Of a stretch of DNA of 64,000 nucleotides, positions 59,937 through 64,000 are shown piece by piece. Source of the DNA: Myxococcales bacterium (lineage in GTDB: Bacteria; Myxococcota; UBA727; JABDBI01); NCBI GenBank assembly GCA_023898405.1, contig CP060221.1, positions 2,061,501-2,125,500 on the forward strand, written 5' to 3'. A model generated the notes under the pieces. It saw only the letters and a program-made list of their open reading frames with translations. It ran no database searches and was not told where the DNA came from. The translations under genes and the position numbers were made by a program. Positions within the stretch are counted from its first letter, which is position 1, and the number at the start of each line of letters is the position of its first letter.

Positions 59937-61490
59937 TTACATAGAATCACTTTGAGCGAAAAGCTCCTGATTGTAGCTAATTTTTGCTTGGTCTTTGAGG
60001 TGAGTTAAATATTGTTGTACCAGTTCACGTCTACGAGGATAGGCAAGGTTAGATCTGATAGCATCTTTTTCTTCATCAAATTTGCTCATATCGGCTTCCT
60101 CTAAACTTTTGAGTCTGATGGCATAAAGCAAGCCGTTAGACTCAATGACCTCCTGAGCGCTTGGGTTTTTCATGTCCAATTTAAAAATGGTTCCGCTTAT
60201 GTCATCGGCTTTGCCGAGTTTTTGAATGTACCGAGCTGAGCGATTAAAACTTGCTGTTTCATCTGCGATAGGGGAATTTCCACTCACAGCGGCAGCTGAA
60301 TTTATTTTATTGATCAAGCCTGGAATATGCACATTTTTGAGCGGTACACCTTTTTGCAGCTGGGCAAGAGCTTGTGAAGCTGCTTGGTGGGCTTTGCTTT
60401 TTTGTTCTTGTTCTTTGATTAAAATCTCAGCGATTTCATTACGAGCGTTTTCCAGCGTTTGGGTGGAAGCATCCATTTTGTCGCTTACTTTGATGATGTG
60501 ATAACCAAAGGGTGATTCTACTACATCACTTACTTCATTAGGCTTAAGAGCAAACGCTGCTTTGGAAAATTCTTCGACCATCATACCGGCGGTAAAAAAT
60601 CCTAAATCTCCACCGCTTGCCTTAGTGCCCAAGTCATCAGATTCTTTTTGGGCAAGGGTTGCAAAATTTTCACCTTTTTTAATACGATCCAGCAAATCTT
60701 GAGCCTGAGCCTTTTTCTTTGACTTTTCTTCATCACTTGCATTGGAGGCAATTTTTATCAAAATATGGCTGGCTTTCACCTGTTCTTCTTTAACAAACTG
60801 ACTGAGATGTTCGTTGTAATAGTTTGAGATTTGCTCTTCGTGTTCTGTTATAAATTTGCCAATTTCTTGAGGAGAAATAGCTCGTTGCGATGTGTAGTAT
60901 TGAGGATTAATCTTGACAAATTCTACAACTGCTTTGGTGTTTTTATCGATAAACGATTGTTTTACTTCTGAATCAGAAACATAAAGAGCGGTACCCAAAA
61001 AATCAGCCATAAACTGGGCTATGGTTTCTTTTTCTACTAGTTTTTCAAAGTCTGAAACGCTTGTACCGAAAAAACTCAGTACACGTCTTTGATAGTCTTC
61101 TTTGTTAAAATCTTGTTCGCCAAATACACGTTCTTTAATTTCTTCGGCGAGGGTTTTAGCGCCGATACTTAGATGATTTTTACGGCCTAGCTGCGTGAGT
61201 AGTTCGCGAGAAATCAATTGTTCGAGAATTAGTTTTTTTAACCCATCCTTATTAGCTTGCTCTTCGCTGTAGTCTGGTCGAAATTGTTTTATGCGAGCAA
61301 ACTGGTTAGCATAGGCTGCACGAAATTCCGCTAAAGATATAGTTTGGTTATTAACAATTGCTGCATAAGGCTTTCCGCCAGAAACATTTCCAGCCCATGG
61401 GCCAAAGTTAATGGCAAACACAAATATGATGATAGCGAATAAAAAAATCATGACCCAAGAGTTGGCGTTTCGCCTCATAAAATCAAGCAT
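59937..61490 (-). CDS. ppiD: PpiD-type periplasmic peptidyl-prolyl isomerase/chaperone
   Basis: A 517-residue inner-membrane-anchored chaperone acting on proteins leaving the Sec translocon. It has a single N-terminal helix (WVMIFLFAIIIFVFAINF) typical of PpiD. A SurA-N-like helical domain follows (VNNQTISLAEFRAAYANQF...ISRELLTQLG). The parvulin domain lies at about residues 235-335: VKASHILIKI, GGDLGFFTAGMMVEEF and SPFGYHIIKVSD are intact parvulin landmarks. The C-terminal part completes the chaperone domain. It stands alone with its own terminator. Confidence 0.92.
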   Translation of the reverse strand: MLDFMRRNANSWVMIFLFAIIIFVFAINFGPWAGNVSGGKPYAAIVNNQTISLAEFRAAYANQFARIKQFRPDYSEEQANKDGLKKLILEQLISRELLTQLGRKNHLSIGAKTLAEEIKERVFGEQDFNKEDYQRRVLSFFGTSVSDFEKLVEKETIAQFMADFLGTALYVSDSEVKQSFIDKNTKAVVEFVKINPQYYTSQRAISPQEIGKFITEHEEQISNYYNEHLSQFVKEEQVKASHILIKIASNASDEEKSKKKAQAQDLLDRIKKGENFATLAQKESDDLGTKASGGDLGFFTAGMMVEEFSKAAFALKPNEVSDVVESPFGYHIIKVSDKMDASTQTLENARNEIAEILIKEQEQKSKAHQAASQALAQLQKGVPLKNVHIPGLINKINSAAAVSGNSPIADETASFNRSARYIQKLGKADDISGTIFKLDMKNPSAQEVIESNGLLYAIRLKSLEEADMSKFDEEKDAIRSNLAYPRRRELVQQYLTHLKDQAKISYNQELFAQSDSM

Positions 61491-61824
61491 GAGAATCTTT
61501 CCTTTTTAACAAGCTTTTAAACTAAGCCCACAAATTTTTTTGTTAGAGCAAACTTTCTAGTCTATAAAAAATAAGGCCTCATTGTTGAACACAACCTTAA
61601 TTTCTTTAGCTAAACTAAAATACTTACACAACACTTTTGAAGCCAGCTCTAGCTAAAGCTTTCGAATTAGCTTATATCAATATCATTTTGGCACAATGAG
61701 AGTGCGCTGCAAGCGATTTCTAATATGATTGACTATTTCAAGCAAGTGCTCATTTTAAAAGCTCTCAAATTTTTGTATAGGAAAACTAAGTCGCTCCAGT
61801 TGCGATAAATCGTTTTAGGGTGAA
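61491..61824. other. 334-base intergenic region upstream of mreB
   Basis: It separates the divergent ppiD and mreB genes and should hold promoters for both. It is AT-rich. A TTGGCAC element at about 61688 resembles half of a sigma-54 site, but the spacing to the next GC is wrong. No gene or terminator was recognised. Confidence 0.45.
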
Positions 61825-62859
61825 ATGATGGCGAATTTTTTGCATAGTTGGCTGTCCAATGACATAGCCATCGATTTAGGAACATCGAATACGCTCTTTT
61901 TTGTGAGAGGTAAGGGAATTGTTGTAAATGAACCTTCTGTGGTCGCAATTCATCAAAATCCTTACAAAAAAGATCGCATGGTTGCTGTGGGAAAAGAAGC
62001 AAAAGAAATGCTTGGTAGGACTCCTCACAATATTTCGGCAATCAGACCAATTCAAAAAGGGGTTATTGCTGACTTTGATGCAACAGTGGCAATGCTGAGA
62101 AATTTTCTTACACGTGTGCACGGTAAAATGAATTTGATGAAACCCAGCGCTGTGATTGGAGTGCCCGTCGGTATAACCGAGGTGGAAAAAAGAGCAGTGC
62201 GTGAATCTGCTGAGTCAGCAAATGCTGGAGAAGTTTTTTTGATCGAAGAACCGATGGCTGCAGCTATCGGGGCGGGGATGTCGATCACGGAGCCCTTTGG
62301 TAATATGATCGTTGATATCGGAGGCGGTACTACCGAGGTAGCGGTGATTTCTTTGGGCGGAATTGTATATAGTCACTCTATTCGTATTGGTGGAGATAAT
62401 ATGGATAAGGCTATTATTAACCACGTCAAGAAACAGTATTCTTTATTGGTTGGAGAAAGAACTGCAGAAGAGATAAAAAAGAAGCTTGGTAGTGCTATTT
62501 ATGATAATAATGAAGAGTCAATGATCATAAGAGGGCGCGATGTTATGGCTGGAGTTCCACGCAATGTGGAGATTAGGGCTCGTGAAGTGGTAGAGGCTCT
62601 TCAAGTGCCCGTGGCTTCAATTGTGGAAGCCGTGCGAATGAGTCTTGAAAGAACTCCACCCGAATTGGCATCAGACATCGTTGACCGAGGAATCATGTTG
62701 TCTGGTGGAGGAGCATTATTAAAAAACATAGATGTGTTGGTGCAAAAAGAAACTGGAGTGCCCGTCCATTTAGCAGCGGACCCTATTAGTGGAACGGTGT
62801 TAGGAGCAGGCAAGGTTTTGGAAGAAATCGATCAGCTTCGATTAGTTCTAAGAAATTAA
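61825..62859 (+). CDS. mreB: Rod shape-determining actin homologue MreB
   Basis: MreB forms membrane-bound filaments that direct lateral wall synthesis. It has 344 residues. The N-terminal amphipathic segment (MMANFLHSWLSN) is followed by phosphate-1 IDLGTSNTLFF, connect-1 region GVIADFDATVAMLRNFL, phosphate-2 DIGGGTTEVAVISLGG and the adenosine motif ISGTVLGAGKVLEE/SGGGALLKN. ATG 61825 and 61828 are both usable. It leads the mreB-mreC-mreD operon. Confidence 0.97.
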   Translation: MMANFLHSWLSNDIAIDLGTSNTLFFVRGKGIVVNEPSVVAIHQNPYKKDRMVAVGKEAKEMLGRTPHNISAIRPIQKGVIADFDATVAMLRNFLTRVHGKMNLMKPSAVIGVPVGITEVEKRAVRESAESANAGEVFLIEEPMAAAIGAGMSITEPFGNMIVDIGGGTTEVAVISLGGIVYSHSIRIGGDNMDKAIINHVKKQYSLLVGERTAEEIKKKLGSAIYDNNEESMIIRGRDVMAGVPRNVEIRAREVVEALQVPVASIVEAVRMSLERTPPELASDIVDRGIMLSGGGALLKNIDVLVQKETGVPVHLAADPISGTVLGAGKVLEEIDQLRLVLRN

Positions 62860-62888
62860 TTTGAGCCATTGAGTAAGGCGGGTGGCCG

Positions 62889-63767
62889 ATGTGGTCATTA
62901 TTGGAACGCGCAAAGAAATTAATTTTTATTCTCGTACTTAGCGTAATTCCTTTGGTTCTTCTTTATGTGCAGAGCAAGGATACTAAAATAAGATCAGTTT
63001 TTGTGTGGCCTGTGGTGCAGGTTGCAGGCGTGTTAGAAAAAGGTACTTTGGCTGTTACCGGTACCGTTTCTGATTTACTGTATCGCTATCTTTTTATAGT
63101 GGGCCGAAGTGAGGAGGTGCTTAGATTGAGAGCGGAGGTGCTTGAAAGTAGGGCTCTCAAAGCTAAAGTACAGGAACTTGTCAACGAAAAATCATCGATA
63201 CTCGATCTTTATTTTCATACGCCGGATTTTCCTCAGGCAAAAAAAGAATTTGCTCGTGTCATTGCTCGGGTAGGGGCCCCAATGGCGCGGATGGTGCGCA
63301 TCGACAAAGGAGGTAAACATGGTATCAGGCCATCGTGTCCGGTCTTAAGTCATGAAGGAGTTTTAGGACAAGTGCTAAGTGTTGCCCCCAATTTTAGCGA
63401 TGTTTTATTAGTGAGCGATGCGTCAAGCGCTATTGAAGCAAAAATAGTGAGATCTGGGGCTCGAGGATTATTGCGAGGAATTACCAGTGGCGATGAATAT
63501 TTGCTCGAGATACGTGATATTGAGGGGCTTAATTTAGTTCAGGAGGGTGATACCGTTGTAACAAGTGGACAAAATTCCTTTTTTCCCGATGGGATACCTA
63601 TAGGTAAGATTATTGATTCATCAGCGAGTAGCGATGAACTTTATGTGTCTGCACGCATAAAGCCCTTTGTTCGTGTGGATCAAACTGAGTATGTTGTTAT
63701 TGTTTTGGGAGATCCAAATGGGAAAAATCAATCTATGACTGCTCCTTGGCCATTTTCGGTTCAGTAA
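62889..63767 (+). CDS. mreC: Rod shape-determining protein MreC
   Basis: A 292-residue membrane-anchored periplasmic scaffold that links MreB to the PBP2/RodA elongation machinery. One N-terminal helix (KKLIFILVLSVIPLVLLYV) is followed by a coiled coil (EEVLRLRAEVLESRALKAK). The MreC beta-barrel domains carry KKEFARVIARVGAPMARMVRIDKGGKHG-type residues, VGAP and GITSGDEYLLEIRDIEG. The stop overlaps the mreD start (TAATG). Confidence 0.93.
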   Translation: MWSLLERAKKLIFILVLSVIPLVLLYVQSKDTKIRSVFVWPVVQVAGVLEKGTLAVTGTVSDLLYRYLFIVGRSEEVLRLRAEVLESRALKAKVQELVNEKSSILDLYFHTPDFPQAKKEFARVIARVGAPMARMVRIDKGGKHGIRPSCPVLSHEGVLGQVLSVAPNFSDVLLVSDASSAIEAKIVRSGARGLLRGITSGDEYLLEIRDIEGLNLVQEGDTVVTSGQNSFFPDGIPIGKIIDSSASSDELYVSARIKPFVRVDQTEYVVIVLGDPNGKNQSMTAPWPFSVQ

Positions 63768-64000
63768 TGAAAAAGATATTTTTAAGCGCGCTCACTGTGC
63801 TTGTATTTGCTTCGCTGTGGCCCTCTTTGGCTCGTTCACTGCCGTTGTGGCTTAATGTAAATTTTTTGCCGCCGATAATTTTATGTCTTGGACTGCGATA
63901 CTTTCAGTCGATTGAAAGGGTGGTGCTATTTTTGATATGCGGTTTTATCATAGATGCCCTCAATGGTTTTTCGCTTGGTCTTAATATGCTTTTGATGCTT
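63767..64000 (+). CDS. mreD: Rod shape-determining protein MreD (3' end outside window)
   Basis: The first 78 codons of a polytopic membrane protein. The visible part (MKKIFLSALTVLVFASLWPS, then LPPIILCLGLRYFQS, then FLICGFIIDALNGFSLGLN) fits MreD, in which the LxxGFxxDxxxxxxLGxN block is conserved. It is translationally coupled to mreC. The rest lies beyond base 64000. Confidence 0.85.
   Translation, partial: MKKIFLSALTVLVFASLWPSLARSLPLWLNVNFLPPIILCLGLRYFQSIERVVLFLICGFIIDALNGFSLGLNMLLML

Noticed and set aside
61685..61715. Sigma-54-like promoter element upstream of mreB
   Set aside because: TTGGCAC is present, but the distance between GG and GC is 12 rather than 10 bases.

Overview
The window comes from a low-GC, Gram-negative (diderm) bacterium. 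It encodes BamA, a TonB-dependent receptor, PpiD, MreBCD and at least a dozen lipoproteins with clear lipoboxes. Deltaproteobacteria in the broad sense (Myxococcota or Bdellovibrionota-like) fit best. The hints are a secreted protein with a DNDGDGLADC-type motif, an M36-like peptidase with a MYXO-CTERM-like tail, and many Cys-rich or low-complexity lipoproteins. This placement is inference; there is no rRNA in the window to test it. No prophage, IS element, CRISPR array or rRNA was seen. One tRNA, initiator tRNA-fMet, is present.

Layout: 1-4.6 kb holds the 3' part of a class A PBP and, convergently, a secreted M36-like metallopeptidase. At 4.7-5.8 kb is gpsA. At 5.7-11.6 kb is a five-gene minus-strand operon with overlapping or nearly touching stops and starts: TonB receptor, beta-propeller-like lipoprotein, BtuF-like binding protein, BtuC-like permease and BtuD-like ATPase, a probable cobalamin importer. 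At 11.8-21 kb are an M3 oligopeptidase lipoprotein, a purple-acid-type phosphatase, a histidine kinase with a CqsS/LqsS-like sensor, an SSS symporter, a PspA-like protein and small lipoproteins. At 21.6-26.3 kb are bamA, pyrC and greB in a + strand operon. At 26.9-28.8 kb are three lipoproteins that, with one at 20.3 kb, share G-rich ribosome-binding sites; three of the four share an acidic/His-Arg motif. At 29.4-44.3 kb are a gene of unknown function, an ABC exporter, a lipoprotein with a protein-kinase-like domain, tRNA-fMet, tsaE, nnrD, two large TPR proteins (one a membrane metallopeptidase), ffh, an IHF/HU gene and a CinA-like gene. At 44.6-48.3 kb are B12-dependent methylmalonyl-CoA mutase with its chaperone MeaB, and thiamine pyrophosphokinase. 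At 48.3-51.9 kb are a DsbA-like lipoprotein, tsaD and a 51-cysteine nested-repeat lipoprotein. At 51.9-54.2 kb is a compact operon of four highly diverged genes in the order nuoA-B-C-D. At 54.3-64 kb are threonine dehydratase, a GAF-GGDEF diguanylate cyclase, a rhomboid protease, an AT-rich lipoprotein with a papain/OTU-like cysteine motif, ppiD and mreB-mreC-mreD (truncated at the window edge).

How parts fit together: the likely cobalamin importer would supply the cofactor of the methylmalonyl-CoA mutase/MeaB pair 33 kb away. TsaD and TsaE are two members of the tRNA t6A machinery. BamA, PpiD and the lipoproteins belong to envelope biogenesis, and MreBCD with the PBP to wall growth. The least explained loci are the nuoABCD-like operon, the exported kinase-like lipoprotein, the nested Cys-repeat lipoprotein, the cysteine-protease-like lipoprotein and the DDDD-H-R lipoprotein set.
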